Below, piece by piece: positions 18,607-27,473 of a DNA stretch of 64,000 bases (positions are counted from its first letter, which is position 1; every line of letters starts with the position of its first letter). The notes below the pieces were generated by a model. That model ran no database searches and was not told the DNA's origin. It worked only from the letters and a program-made list of their open reading frames with translations. The position numbers and the translations under genes are program-made. The stretch covers positions 63,837 through 127,836 of the forward strand of contig NZ_SSXI01000226.1 in the NCBI RefSeq assembly GCF_004803405.1, given 5' to 3'. This stretch comes from Nocardioides sp. (lineage in GTDB: Bacteria; Actinomycetota; Actinomycetes; Propionibacteriales; Nocardioidaceae).

Positions 18607-18680
18607 AACAACGAATCTGCCAGACGCCACCGACAACCGTCCGGGGAGTCCACCTCGTCCTGCCAGACGGAGGTGACGTG

Positions 18681-18932
18681 ATGCGTGAGGCTGTGCCGGT
18701 GGTGACCGACGAGCGGACCGATGCCGTGCCGGCGTTCGAGGAGTACGTCGTCGCCCGCAGCCGCGCGCTGTGGCGCAGTGCCTGGCTGCTGACCGGTGAC
18801 CGCCACCGGGCCGAGGACCTGGTCCAGACGGCGCTGATGAAGTGCCGGCGCCGGTGGGGACAGGATCGAGGACGCCGCCGCGGTCGATGCCTACGTGCGA
18901 CGAAGCAGCCGTCGAGGACCGCCCGGGTCTGA
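18681..18932 (+). pseudogene. Truncated, frameshifted ECF sigma factor (SigE/SigM-like)
   Basis: The N-terminal region-2 part is clear (FEEYVVARSRALWRSAWLL, then AEDLVQTALMK), with GGAGG before the ATG at 18681. After RRWGQ at about 18860 the expected continuation IEDAAAVDAYVR appears only in another frame, so one base has been gained or lost. Everything beyond about 18900, including sigma region 4, is missing and replaced by the 3' end of the LysE gene. This is a remnant, not a working sigma factor. Confidence 0.8.
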
Positions 18933-18946
18933 CGGTCGGCGGCCGG

Positions 18947-19597
18947 CTACCTGGTGTCGTGACCGGTGAGGGCCATCCCAACGCCCAGCCCGATCATCGA
19001 GGTGCCGCCGATCGCGCCGAGGGCGCTGCCCCGCGAGTGGGAGCCGGCGAACCACTCGCGCGCCCGGCCGGCGGCGAGCGCCCACGCGGTGTCGCAGACC
19101 AGCCCCAGCAGCACCGCCAACGTGCCGAGGGTGAGCATCTGCCCGGCCACGGAGGCGCTGTCCGTCGAGCGCTCCACGAACGGCGGCAGCATCGCTGCGA
19201 AGATCATGAACGCCTTCGGGTTGCTGACCCCCACCACGAAGCCCTGCCGCACCGCGCGCCAGCCGGTCACCGGCACCCGTTCGGCCCCGGCGTCGCCGAG
19301 CCGCATGTCGCGGCGGTGTCGCAGCGCCTGGACCCCGAGCCACACCAGGTAGGCGGCGCCGGCGAGCTTGAGCACGGTGAAGACGAGCAGCGACTCGGCC
19401 ACGAGCGCGCCCAGGCCGAGGCACACGAGGGCCATCACCACGAACAGGCCGGCGGTGTTGCCGGCGACGCTTGCCAGCGCGACACGCTGCCCGTAGGAGA
19501 CCGCGCGGCCCACCACGAAGACGACGCTGGGACCCGGGATCACGATCACGACCAGTGCGGCGAGCCCGAAGCCGAGCAGCTGGTCGAGGCCGACCAT
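18947..19597 (-). CDS. LysE/RhtB family amino-acid exporter
   Basis: This 216-residue membrane protein has five to six hydrophobic segments. The conserved VIPGPSVVFVVGRAVSYG lies near 18-36 and VGVSNPKAFMIFAAMLPPF near 135. It exports amino acids or analogues. The ATG shares one base with the stop of the small upstream gene (TGATG). It is paralogous to the LysE gene at 47463-48107. Its 3' end abuts the broken sigma gene. Confidence 0.88.
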   Translation of the reverse strand: MVGLDQLLGFGLAALVVIVIPGPSVVFVVGRAVSYGQRVALASVAGNTAGLFVVMALVCLGLGALVAESLLVFTVLKLAGAAYLVWLGVQALRHRRDMRLGDAGAERVPVTGWRAVRQGFVVGVSNPKAFMIFAAMLPPFVERSTDSASVAGQMLTLGTLAVLLGLVCDTAWALAAGRAREWFAGSHSRGSALGAIGGTSMIGLGVGMALTGHDTR

Positions 19598-19830
19598 CAG
19601 TCCGTCTTCTCGTCCTCGGACGAGGGGGCGTCGCCGTACACGCCGGCGTCCTTGGCCCGGTCCGCCGTCCGCAGGCTCTTGGTCAGCGCCCACCCGATGA
19701 TGGCGACCGCGACGATCAGGAAGACGAAGACCGCGAAACCCATCCAGCCGGCCAGCACGTCCTCGTCCTCGGGCGTCTGCTCCTCGACGCGGAGGAGGGC
19801 GGAGGCGAGGGTGACGGCGAGCGCGTGCAT
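19597..19830 (-). CDS. Small single-span membrane protein, unknown
   Basis: This 77-residue protein has one strong transmembrane segment (GFAVFVFLIVAVAIIGWAL, about 31-49) and an acidic C-terminus (SSEDEKTD). I do not recognise a named family. The start has no ribosome site, but GAGACT sits 6 nt upstream, compatible with leaderless transcription. It lies 12 bp downstream of mca and overlaps the LysE start by one base, so the three genes are probably co-transcribed. Confidence 0.65.
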   Translation of the reverse strand: MHALAVTLASALLRVEEQTPEDEDVLAGWMGFAVFVFLIVAVAIIGWALTKSLRTADRAKDAGVYGDAPSSEDEKTD

Positions 19831-19842
19831 GGGTCCAGTCTC

Positions 19843-20742
19843 TCAGGCGTCCAGGCTGATGCCTGTGAAGAGGTCGTCCTCGGGCAGCGTGGACTCGACG
19901 AAGGAGGTCACCAGCTCGAAGTCCTCGGTCGGCCAGACGTTCTCCTGGATCTCCCGCGGGATCGCGAACCAGGGCCCGTCGGGGTCGATCTGGGTCGCGT
20001 GCGCCAGCAGCGCCTGGTCCCGCACCCCGAAGTACTCCGCGCACGGCACCTTGGTGGTGATCCGAGCGTCCCACTCCGGCTCCGGCTCCCACTCCTTGAG
20101 CCGGTCGGCCCAGGGTGACTCGAGCCCGTGCTCGAGCATCGCCTCGTGGATCGCCAGCATCCGCGGTCGGTTGAACGAGTGGTGGTAGTAGAGCTTCAGG
20201 GGCTGCCACGGCTCGCCCGCGTCCGGGAACCGCTCGGGGTCGCCGGCGGCCTCGAAGGCCGCCACGCTGACCTCGTGGCAGCGGACGTGGTCGGGGTGGG
20301 GATAGCCGCCGCGCTCGTCGTAGGTCGTCATCACGTGCGGTCGGAACTCACGCACGATCCGCACCAGCCGCTCGGTCGCCTCCTCCAGCGGCGCGACCGC
20401 GAAGCAGCCCTCCGGCAGCGGCGGCTTCGGGTCGCCCTCGGGCCAGCCCGAGTCGACGAAGCCGAGCCAGTCCTGGCGGACGCCGAGGATGTCGCGGGCC
20501 CGCTCCATCTCCTGACGCCGGATCTCGGTGATGTTCTCCCGCACGTCCGGGCGGTCCATCTTGGGGTTGAGGACCGACCCTCGCTCGCCCCCGGTGCACG
20601 TGACCACGTGCACGTCGACACCCTCGGCCACGTACTTGGCCGTCGACGCCGCGCCCTTGCTCGACTCGTCGTCGGGGTGCGCGTGGACGTGCAACAGCCG
20701 CAGCCCGGTGCGATCGGTCGCGGGCGCGTGAGAGGTCGGCAT
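19843..20742 (-). CDS. mca: Mycothiol S-conjugate amidase
   Basis: This 299-residue LmbE/PIG-L family zinc hydrolase has [12 protein letters not shown] near 20 with the metal ligands HxxD, and [12 protein letters not shown] near 143. It resembles MshB but has the Mca-type [19 protein letters not shown] segment. It cleaves mycothiol S-conjugates to mercapturic acids for detoxification. The start at 20742 is leaderless (TACGAT 7 nt upstream). Confidence 0.93.
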   Translation of the reverse strand: MPTSHAPATDRTGLRLLHVHAHPDDESSKGAASTAKYVAEGVDVHVVTCTGGERGSVLNPKMDRPDVRENITEIRRQEMERARDILGVRQDWLGFVDSGWPEGDPKPPLPEGCFAVAPLEEATERLVRIVREFRPHVMTTYDERGGYPHPDHVRCHEVSVAAFEAAGDPERFPDAGEPWQPLKLYYHHSFNRPRMLAIHEAMLEHGLESPWADRLKEWEPEPEWDARITTKVPCAEYFGVRDQALLAHATQIDPDGPWFAIPREIQENVWPTEDFELVTSFVESTLPEDDLFTGISLDA

Positions 20743-20749
20743 GCGACCC

Positions 20750-20755
20750 ATCGTA
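20750..20755 (-). promoter_or_regulatory. -10 box (TACGAT) of mca, leaderless
   Basis: The box lies 7 nt before the ATG at 20742. The divergent gene at 20784 has GAGCAT 6 nt before its GTG, so two promoters are packed into 41 bp. Confidence 0.55.
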
Positions 20756-20783
20756 GGAACCGACGGCATGGGAGCATGAACCG

Positions 20784-21194
20784 GTGAGCAGCACGCCCGA
20801 TTCCCTCGCCCAGCGGTACGGCGTGCCCTCACGCGGCCGGCGCACGCTCGTGGCGGTCGTGGCCGGTGCGGTGGCGGTCGCATTCCTGGGCTGGCTGGCG
20901 TGGGCGACCTTCTTCCACGCCGACCCGGCGGTGTCCTCCCAGGAGATCGGCCACGAGGTCGTCGACGAGCACCTCGCCAGGGTCGAGGTGCGCATCGAGT
21001 ACGGCGACGAGCCGGTGGACGCGACCTGCTCGCTGCGCGCGATCGCGCACGACAAGTCGATCGTCGGGGAGACCAGCTTCACGCCGGATCCCGATGCCGG
21101 ACCGATCCACGAGGTCGAGGTCAAGACCGAGCGGCGCGCGACCACCGTCGAGTGGCTCGGCTGCACCGCGCCGGGACAGCCCCGGCCGCGCTGA
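20784..21194 (+). CDS. DUF4307 membrane protein
   Basis: This 136-residue protein has a basic N-terminus, one transmembrane helix ([23 protein letters not shown], about 22-44) and an outward domain. It matches the actinobacterial DUF4307 family, whose genes often lie between mca and greA. Function is unknown. The GTG has GAGCAT 6 nt upstream and no ribosome site. Confidence 0.8.
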   Translation: MSSTPDSLAQRYGVPSRGRRTLVAVVAGAVAVAFLGWLAWATFFHADPAVSSQEIGHEVVDEHLARVEVRIEYGDEPVDATCSLRAIAHDKSIVGETSFTPDPDAGPIHEVEVKTERRATTVEWLGCTAPGQPRPR

Positions 21195-21234
21195 GCGCTT
21201 TCTCCGACGACTCGGCCGGAGTGGCCCCGGTTGG

Positions 21235-21240
21235 TAGACT
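21235..21240 (+). promoter_or_regulatory. Candidate greA -10 box (TAGACT)
   Basis: TAGACT is the best -10 candidate before greA and would give a leader of about 65 nt. No clear -35 box is seen. Confidence 0.4.
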
Positions 21241-21255
21241 CGTACGTTCTGCACC

Positions 21256-21280
21256 CACGAGGGGTCCCTCGTGAGACCCC
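21256..21280 (+). promoter_or_regulatory. Mutually exclusive hairpins in the greA leader
   Basis: Positions 21256-21273 form an 18-bp perfect palindrome (CACGAGGGGTCCCTCGTG). An alternative hairpin pairs GGGGTC (21261-21266) with GACCCC (21275-21280). The two share the GGGGTC segment, so only one can form at a time. This resembles an attenuator in the leader of a transcript-cleavage factor. Confidence 0.55.
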
Positions 21281-21312
21281 TTCACGACAGTCCAGCAGCA
21301 CAGGAGAACGCG

Positions 21313-21825
21313 ATGACGCAGACCGACCAGGCCGGCGGACAGAACACGATCTGGCTGACCCAGGACGCCTACGACAAGTTGCAGGCGGAGCTGGAGCACC
21401 TGAAGGGCCCCAAGCGGGCCGAGATCGTGGCCGCGATCAGCTCTGCTCGCGACGAGGGAGACCTCAAGGAGAACGGCGGCTACCACGCTGCCCGCGAGGA
21501 GCAGGGCAAGAACGAGGGTCGGATCGTCCAGCTCGAGGACATGCTGCGTCGCGCCGAGATCGGGGAGACGCCGCCCGACGACGGCGTCGTCGAGCCCGGC
21601 ATGGTGGTGACGTACAAGTTCGAGGGCGACGACGACGACGAGGCGGAGTCGTTCCTCCTCGGTGCTCGCGAGATCGAGCCCGAGGGCCTCACCGTGTACT
21701 CGCCCCAGTCGCCGCTGGGCCAGGCCATCAACGGTCGCAACCGCGGCGAGACGGTCAGCTACACCGCGCCCAACGGCAAGGAGCTGAAGGTCGTCATCCT
21801 CGACGCCCGGCCCTACGCCGTCTGA
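21313..21825 (+). CDS. greA: Transcription elongation factor GreA
   Basis: This 170-residue protein has an N-terminal coiled coil (about 14-90) with the DEGDLKENGGYHAARE tip that carries the acidic residues reaching into RNA polymerase. A C-terminal FKBP-like domain follows, with PLGQAINGRNRGETVSY. It stimulates cleavage of backtracked RNA. The ATG has CAGGAGA upstream. Its leader holds two alternative hairpins. Confidence 0.95.
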   Translation: MTQTDQAGGQNTIWLTQDAYDKLQAELEHLKGPKRAEIVAAISSARDEGDLKENGGYHAAREEQGKNEGRIVQLEDMLRRAEIGETPPDDGVVEPGMVVTYKFEGDDDDEAESFLLGAREIEPEGLTVYSPQSPLGQAINGRNRGETVSYTAPNGKELKVVILDARPYAV

Positions 21826-21839
21826 TCGGGCGAGCCCGA
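21826..21839. terminator. Short palindrome between converging greA and AI-2E genes
   Basis: TCGGGCGAGCCCGA is a perfect 14-bp palindrome lying exactly between the two convergent stop codons. It could act in both directions, but it is short and lacks a U-tract. Confidence 0.4.
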
Positions 21840-21840
21840 C

Positions 21841-23289
21841 TCAGGCCGGCTGAGCCTCTTCCGAGCCGTCCGCTCCCGCCGGGGCGGGCGGCTCGGCCAT
21901 CTCCGCCAGGTGCAGCACCACGGCGTTGGCCGCGGCGGCCAGCGGAACGGCGACCAGCGCCCCGGCGATGCCGGCGACCAGCACGCCGCCTGCGATGGCG
22001 ATGATCACCCCGAGCGGGTGCAAGGAGACCAGACGGCCGAGCAGGAACGGCTGGAGGACATGTCCCTCGAGCTGCTGCACGCCGATCACCACGGCGAGCA
22101 TCAGCAGGGCGGTGACCGGACCCTGGTCGACCAGCGCGACGAGGATCGCGACGCTGCCCGCGACGGTGGCGCCCACCATCGGCATGAACGCGCCCAGGAA
22201 CACCAGCACGCCGATCGCGAGCACGAAGGGCACGTTGAGTATCGCGGCACCGACCGCGATGCCGACGGCATCGACGAGCGCGACCAGCACCGTGGCCCGC
22301 ACGAACTGGGTCAGCGAGATCCAGGCGACGCGGCCCGAGCTGTCGACCCGTTCGCGCGCGGCTCGCGGGGAGAGCCGCACCACCCAGGACCAGATCCGCT
22401 CCCCGTCGGCGAGGAAGAAGTAGGTCGCGAACAGCGCGATGAAGAAGCCCGCGATCACGTGGGTGACCGCCGAGCCGAACGCGGTGACCTGACCCAGCAC
22501 GGCGCCGTTCTGCGAGCGCTCGCTGATCATGTCCTGGGTGCTCTTGATGTAGTCGTTGATCTGGGAGTCGCTCGCGTTGAGCGGACCGTCGCGCAGCCAG
22601 TCGCGGATCTGCTGCAGCCCCTGCACCGTCGATTCGGCCAGGTCGTTGGCGCCGGCCGCGACCTGTTGGCCGGCGAAGGTCAGCAGCGCGCCGACCACGA
22701 CGAAGCCGCTGATCACGACGAGCAGTGCCGCCAGACCCTTCGGGAACCCGGCCCGGACGAGGCCACGGACGAACGGCGAGGCGAGCGCGCTGATGAGGAG
22801 CGCGACCGCGAGGGGCACGGTGACGATCGCGAAGAAGCCGACGAGCTTCATCAGCAGCCATGCCGCGGCGGCGATGATCAGGAGACGCCAGGCCCAGCCG
22901 GCGGCGAGGTCCAGGCCGAACGGCACCTCGGCGCGCCGGAAGTTCGAGGGTCCCGTCGCCACCGGCATCGGCTCGGACCGCCGCTCCTCGCGGACCAGCG
23001 CCCACTGCTGGGCGAACCGACGGAGCAGGGTCTCGTCGCGCTCTCGCTCGGCCCGCTCCTCCGGCGTCTCGTCCTCGTGGCCACCGTGGTCGCCGTGGTC
23101 GCCCCGCAGCCGCAGCCGACGCCGGCGACGCGGGGGCGCATGGTCGGCGGCGTCCGGGTCGACGCCCCGCTCGGACTCGGACTCGGGCTCGGACTCGGGC
23201 TCGGGCGCGGGCTGGGGCTCGGGCGCGGGCTCCGGCCGCTCCTCCGGATCAATGGTGCTGTCGGGGACCTCGGGGCCGTCGCTGGTCAC
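21841..23289 (-). CDS. AI-2E family transporter (PerM/YdiK)
   Basis: This 482-residue protein starts with about 120 cytoplasmic residues rich in Pro/Glu/Ser (PEPAPEPQPAPEPESEPE) and a His/Asp/Arg patch. About eight membrane segments follow, with the family region FLGAFMPMVGATVAGSVA near 373. Named for E. coli TqsA, the family is poorly defined and also includes Na+/H+ antiporters, so the substrate is unknown. The acidic repeats are encoded by a GC-rich simple-sequence tract near 23172-23232. The GTG start is leaderless (TAGCCT 6 nt upstream). Confidence 0.85.
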   Translation of the reverse strand: MTSDGPEVPDSTIDPEERPEPAPEPQPAPEPESEPESESERGVDPDAADHAPPRRRRRLRLRGDHGDHGGHEDETPEERAERERDETLLRRFAQQWALVREERRSEPMPVATGPSNFRRAEVPFGLDLAAGWAWRLLIIAAAAWLLMKLVGFFAIVTVPLAVALLISALASPFVRGLVRAGFPKGLAALLVVISGFVVVGALLTFAGQQVAAGANDLAESTVQGLQQIRDWLRDGPLNASDSQINDYIKSTQDMISERSQNGAVLGQVTAFGSAVTHVIAGFFIALFATYFFLADGERIWSWVVRLSPRAARERVDSSGRVAWISLTQFVRATVLVALVDAVGIAVGAAILNVPFVLAIGVLVFLGAFMPMVGATVAGSVAILVALVDQGPVTALLMLAVVIGVQQLEGHVLQPFLLGRLVSLHPLGVIIAIAGGVLVAGIAGALVAVPLAAAANAVVLHLAEMAEPPAPAGADGSEEAQPA

Positions 23290-23295
23290 TCGTGA

Positions 23296-23301
23296 AGGCT
23301 A
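23296..23301 (-). promoter_or_regulatory. -10 box (TAGCCT) of the AI-2E gene, leaderless
   Basis: It lies 6 nt before the GTG at 23289, inside the 18-bp gap to the metB stop. The gene therefore has its own promoter although it follows metB closely. Confidence 0.5.
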
Positions 23302-23307
23302 GAGCAG

Positions 23308-24468
23308 TCACCCCAGGGCCCGGTCGAGATCGGCGATCAGGTCCTCCACGCTCTCGATGCCGACGCTGAGCCGCACCAGGTCGGCGGGCACCTCGAGGTC
23401 GGTCCCGGCGACGCTGGCGTGGGTCATCCGTCCCGGGTGCTCAATCAGCGACTCCACGCCGCCGAGCGACTCGCCGAGCGTGAACACCTCGGTGGCCCCG
23501 CACACCGCGAGTGCCCGCTCCTCGCCCGCCGCGACGCGGAAGGACACCATCCCGCCGTACCGCTTCATCTGGCGGGAGGCCACCTCGTGGCCGGGGTGCT
23601 CGGGCAGGCCCGGGTAGATCACCTGGGAGACCGCGCGGTGAGCGCTCAGGAACTCGACGAGTCGCTCTGCGTTGTCGCAGTGCCGGTCCATGCGCACGCC
23701 GAGCGTCTTGAGGCCTCGGTGGGTGAGGAACGCGTCGAACGGCCCAGCGACGGCGCCCATCGCGTTCTGGTGGAAGGCGACCTGCTGGGCCACCTCGAGG
23801 TCGCGCACGACGAGAGCGCCGCCGACCACGTCGGAGTGCCCGCCGACGTACTTGGTCGTCGAGTGCACCACGACGTCGGCACCGAGCGTGAGCGGCTGCT
23901 GGAGGTAGGGCGAGGCGAACGTGTTGTCCACGACGAGCAGGGCTCCGGCGTCGTGCGCGACCGCGGCGAGCGCCTCGATGTCGCCGACGTTCAGCAGCGG
24001 GTTGGTCGGAGTCTCGAGCCAGACCATCGTGGTGTCGCCGGGGCGGATCGCGGCACGCACGGCATCGATGTCACTCACCGGCGCCGGGCTGTACTCGAGC
24101 CCCCACGCCCGCTCCACCTTGTCGAAGAGACGGTACGTGCCGCCGTACGCGTCGTCGGGGATGACGACGTGGTCACCGGGCCGGCACAGGGCACGCACCA
24201 AGGTGTCCTCGGCGGCCAGGCCGGAGGCGAACGCGAAGCCGCGCTCCCCCTCCTCCAGCGCGGCGAGGGCGCCCTCGAGCGCGGTCCGCGTGGGATTCGC
24301 GCTGCGGCTGTACTCGTAGCCGCCGCGAAGGCCGCCCACACCGTCCTGCTTGTAGGTGGACGTGGCGTAGATCGGCGGGATGACCGCTCCGGTCGTCGGG
24401 TCCGGCTCGTAGCCCGCGTGGATGGCGCGGGTCTCGAACCCACTCTTCTGGCTGCGCTCCTGGCTCAC
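23308..24468 (-). CDS. metB: Cystathionine gamma-synthase
   Basis: This 386-residue PLP enzyme of the Cys/Met metabolism family has the [11 protein letters not shown] signature near 50, the PLP lysine in [18 protein letters not shown] near 200, and [15 protein letters not shown] near 345. It is closest to MetB of actinobacteria, making cystathionine from an acyl-homoserine and cysteine. Cystathionine gamma-lyase is the main alternative, since the two are hard to tell apart by sequence. The GTG start is leaderless (TAGGCT 6 nt upstream). Confidence 0.85.
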   Translation of the reverse strand: MSQERSQKSGFETRAIHAGYEPDPTTGAVIPPIYATSTYKQDGVGGLRGGYEYSRSANPTRTALEGALAALEEGERGFAFASGLAAEDTLVRALCRPGDHVVIPDDAYGGTYRLFDKVERAWGLEYSPAPVSDIDAVRAAIRPGDTTMVWLETPTNPLLNVGDIEALAAVAHDAGALLVVDNTFASPYLQQPLTLGADVVVHSTTKYVGGHSDVVGGALVVRDLEVAQQVAFHQNAMGAVAGPFDAFLTHRGLKTLGVRMDRHCDNAERLVEFLSAHRAVSQVIYPGLPEHPGHEVASRQMKRYGGMVSFRVAAGEERALAVCGATEVFTLGESLGGVESLIEHPGRMTHASVAGTDLEVPADLVRLSVGIESVEDLIADLDRALG

Positions 24469-24474
24469 CCCGCG

Positions 24475-24480
24475 AGCCTA
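24475..24480 (-). promoter_or_regulatory. -10 box (TAGGCT) of metB, leaderless
   Basis: It lies 6 nt before the GTG at 24468. A leaderless transcript leaves no room for a SAM riboswitch. Confidence 0.55.
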
Positions 24481-24600
24481 CTGTCGACCGGCCGGTTCCG
24501 GCATGCCGAGCCCGCCGCGGAGAGCTGCGCAGGCGGCTGGGCGGAGATCCTTTGCCGTCGGGCCGGGTGTGCGCCTTGGCGCGCGGGAGACAATGGGGGC

Positions 24601-25239
24601 ATGTTCTCCCGCCACAGGACCGAGATGGTCGACCCCGCCGCGGCTCTCCCCGGACGCTCCGCACCGGCGTTCCCGCTGCCCGAGAGGCACGAGGTGCTCG
24701 GCACGCCCCTGGTCACCGACGAGGTGCCCGAGGGTCTCGAGGTGGCGATCTTCGGTCTGGGCTGCTTCTGGGGCGCCGAGGAGATCTACTGGCAGACCCC
24801 CGGGGTCTGGTCCACGTCGGTCGGCTACGCCGGCGGCGTGACCCCGCACCCGACGTACCAGGAGGTCTGCAGCGGCCGCACCGGGCACACCGAGGCCGTG
24901 CGGATCGTGTTCGATCCCGACCGGGTCTCGTTCGCCGACCTCGTCAAGAGGTTCTTCGAGGTGCACGACCCCACGCAGGGCATGCGCCAGGGCAACGACG
25001 TCGGCACGCAGTACCGCTCCGCCATCTACGTCACCACACCCGAGCAGGAGCAGGTCGCGCGCGAGCTCACCAAGGTGTACGGCGACGAGCTGGCCAACCG
25101 CGGCTTCGACCCGATCACCACGGAGATCGCCCCGGCCGGCGCGTACTACTACGCCGAGCCGGAGCACCAGCAGTACCTCCACAAGGTGCCGCACGGCTAC
25201 CGGTGCCACGCGAACACCGGAGTGCCGTTCCCCGTGTGA
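24601..25239 (+). CDS. msrA: Peptide methionine-S-sulfoxide reductase
   Basis: This 212-residue protein has the catalytic [13 protein letters not shown] near 52 (nucleophile Cys in GCFWG) and [26 protein letters not shown]. It reduces methionine-S-sulfoxide in proteins. The ATG has GACAAT 6 nt upstream and no ribosome site, so it is probably leaderless. It is divergent from metB. Confidence 0.95.
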   Translation: MFSRHRTEMVDPAAALPGRSAPAFPLPERHEVLGTPLVTDEVPEGLEVAIFGLGCFWGAEEIYWQTPGVWSTSVGYAGGVTPHPTYQEVCSGRTGHTEAVRIVFDPDRVSFADLVKRFFEVHDPTQGMRQGNDVGTQYRSAIYVTTPEQEQVARELTKVYGDELANRGFDPITTEIAPAGAYYYAEPEHQQYLHKVPHGYRCHANTGVPFPV

Positions 25240-25308
25240 TCGCGGCTCGCCAGCGCTGGTGCCTTCGCGCCAGCGGCATTGGTTGCGCGGCACCGGAGAA
25301 TGGGACCC

Positions 25309-26655
25309 ATGGCCGACCTCCCCCGCAAGGCAGCCGCCCGTACCGCGCGCCTCGCTGCCCTTCCCCTGGGCTACGCCGGTCGCACCGCGCTGGGGTTCGG
25401 GAGGCGTCTCGGCGGCGCGCAGGCCGATGCGGTGATGAGCGACATCCAGCAGCGGACGGCCGAGCAGCTGTTCCGTACGCTCGGCGAGCTCAAGGGCGGG
25501 GCGATGAAGTTCGGGCAGGCCCTCTCGGTGCTGGAGGCGGCACTGCCCGAGGAGATGGCGGCGCCGTACCGCGAGCACCTGACCCGGCTCCAGGACGCCG
25601 CCCCACCGATGCCGACACAGACCGTGCGCGACATCCTCGCGGAGGACCTCGGCGAGGACTGGAAGGACCAGCTGACCTGGCTCGACGGCGCACCCGCCGC
25701 TGCTGCGTCGATCGGCCAGGTGCACCAGGCCCGGTGGCACGACGGCCGCATGGTGGCGGTGAAGGTGCAGTACCCCGACGCCGGCGCCGCCCTCGAGTCC
25801 GACCTGCGCACGCTCGCCCGCGCCGCCCGTGCGATCGGCCCCTTGATCCCGGGCGTCGACATGAAGCCGCTGGTCGAGGAGATCCAGGCCCGCGCCATCG
25901 AGGAGCTCGACTACGACCTCGAGGCCGAGGCGCAGCGGGAGTTTGCGGCCGCGTTCCGCGACGACCCCGACATCGTGGTGCCCGACGTGGTCGCCGTCGG
26001 CAAACGGGTGCTGGTGACCGAGTGGCTCGAGTCCGCGGGGTCGCTCGCGACGATCATCGCCGACGGAACTCGTGCGGAGCGCGACCACTACGGCGGGCTG
26101 TTCGCGCGGTTCCTGTTCTCAGGTCCCACTCGCACCGGCCTGCTCCACGCCGATCCGCACCCCGGCAACTACCGGATCATCCGCAACGACGACGGGACCC
26201 CCGGCCGGCTCGGAGTCCTCGACTACGGCGCGATCGCCCGGCTCCCCCAGCGCGGGTTGCCGGCACCGCTGGGTCGCATCGTCCGGCTCTGCGCCGATGG
26301 CGACGTCGAGGCGCTGATGGAGGGCCTGCGCGCCGAGGGGTTCGTGAAGGACCGGATCCAGATCGACCCTCACCAGGTCCTGTCGTACCTGGCACCGTTC
26401 GCGGAGCCGACGAAGGTGGAGCGCTTCCGGTTCACCCGCGAGTGGATGCGCGAGCAGTTCCAGCGCCTCAACAACCCGAAGGACCCCGCCTACACGGTCA
26501 CCATCAAGCTCAACCTGCCGGCGTCGTACCTGCTGATCCACCGGACCACCGTGGGCGGCGTCGGTGTGCTCAGCCAGCTGGAGGCGGAGGCGCCGTTCCG
26601 GGCGCTGATGGAGGAGTTCCTGCCGGGCTTCGCCCCGACGCAGCCGACGTCCTAG
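25309..26655 (+). CDS. ABC1/AarF (UbiB-like) atypical kinase
   Basis: This 448-residue protein has the KxGQ signature of the family (KGGAMKFGQALSVLE near 63-77), AAAASIGQVHQARW near 140 in place of a P-loop, VAVKVQYP near 158, HADPHPGN near 284 and LDYGAIARL near 305. UbiB-family kinases support quinone biosynthesis or lipid homeostasis. A GAGAAT box 7 nt before the ATG at 25309 suggests a leaderless start; an in-frame ATG lies three codons upstream. Its TAG interleaves with that of the converging MOSC gene. Confidence 0.88.
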   Translation: MADLPRKAAARTARLAALPLGYAGRTALGFGRRLGGAQADAVMSDIQQRTAEQLFRTLGELKGGAMKFGQALSVLEAALPEEMAAPYREHLTRLQDAAPPMPTQTVRDILAEDLGEDWKDQLTWLDGAPAAAASIGQVHQARWHDGRMVAVKVQYPDAGAALESDLRTLARAARAIGPLIPGVDMKPLVEEIQARAIEELDYDLEAEAQREFAAAFRDDPDIVVPDVVAVGKRVLVTEWLESAGSLATIIADGTRAERDHYGGLFARFLFSGPTRTGLLHADPHPGNYRIIRNDDGTPGRLGVLDYGAIARLPQRGLPAPLGRIVRLCADGDVEALMEGLRAEGFVKDRIQIDPHQVLSYLAPFAEPTKVERFRFTREWMREQFQRLNNPKDPAYTVTIKLNLPASYLLIHRTTVGGVGVLSQLEAEAPFRALMEEFLPGFAPTQPTS

Positions 26656-27413
26656 GACACCGTGACCGGATCGCCCGGACGGATCGTCCCCGGGACCACG
26701 ACATGGGCGTCCACACCGAACCAGGGCTCGCCGCCCGTGCTGGGCCGGTAGCCCGCCAGCGCCTTCAGCAGGGAGCCGTCCTTGGCACCCGTGGTGGGGT
26801 CGAGGTCGATCACCCCGCACCGGGGCACGGCCGCTTCGACCGCGACCGTGACGCCGCCGAAGCTCAGCCTGCGGCCGAACCAGCCGTCCTCGACGTACGG
26901 CTCGTCACCCGCGTCGACGACCATGGTCATCCGGAACCGGGAGGCCGTGGCGAGCAGATCGGGACGACCCGTGCGATCGGAGAGGTCGCGCAGCGACGCG
27001 GTGGTGAGGATGCTGACCGCCGCTCCGTAGACGACGCCCCCGCGCGGGGAGGCGGCGAGGCGGACCGGCCTGCCCACGACGTCGGAGAGCAGCGCGCTGT
27101 GCGGGCCGTCGGTCAGACCGTGGGCGACCGAGCGGCCCCAGTAGTCGCAGACCAGCCGTTCGCCGGTGAGGCGGACCGCTCCCGTGACGGTCTCGCTCGT
27201 GGGTAGCTCGAGGGCGAGCTCCGCGCCGTCCCAGTGAGCCGTGACGGAGAGGAGCGACCGGTGCTGGACGGTGCGCAGGACCTTGCGGCGCTCGACGTCG
27301 ACGATGCAGAACGCGCGGTCGCCGACCGGTCCGTGGTCGTCGAACGCCACCTCGTCGAACGCCCGGTGCCGCGTGCCCTTGACGGGTGCGAAGCCGCTCT
27401 CGACCACATGCAT
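26652..27413 (-). CDS. MOSC domain protein
   Basis: This 253-residue protein has an N-terminal MOSC_N-like part (FAPVKGTRHRAFDEV, then GPVGDRAFCIVD) and a C-terminal MOSC domain. VPRCGVIDLDPTTGAKDGSLL contains the conserved cysteine (near 198) that binds a persulfide or molybdenum cofactor. It is likely an mARC-like reductase component or cofactor sulfur carrier. The ends of this gene and the ABC1 gene share CTAG. Confidence 0.85.
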   Translation of the reverse strand: MHVVESGFAPVKGTRHRAFDEVAFDDHGPVGDRAFCIVDVERRKVLRTVQHRSLLSVTAHWDGAELALELPTSETVTGAVRLTGERLVCDYWGRSVAHGLTDGPHSALLSDVVGRPVRLAASPRGGVVYGAAVSILTTASLRDLSDRTGRPDLLATASRFRMTMVVDAGDEPYVEDGWFGRRLSFGGVTVAVEAAVPRCGVIDLDPTTGAKDGSLLKALAGYRPSTGGEPWFGVDAHVVVPGTIRPGDPVTVS

Positions 27414-27473
27414 GATGCCGAGCGTGCCACCCGCGGAGGAGCCGCCCGCAACCGGTCCGGAAGGGGCCCCGGG

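Noticed and set aside
23172..23232. GGGCTCGGACTC-type direct repeats, considered as a CRISPR or satellite
   Set aside because: They encode the Pro/Glu/Ser-rich N-terminus of the AI-2E-family protein and have no unique spacers.
24469..24600. SAM riboswitch before metB
   Set aside because: The transcript looks leaderless, and no SAM-riboswitch-like structure is visible.
24552..27206. An 884-codon open frame on the plus strand
   Set aside because: It covers msrA and the ABC1 kinase gene in a shifted frame and is full of Arg/Pro/Gly. The other frame has strong family motifs.
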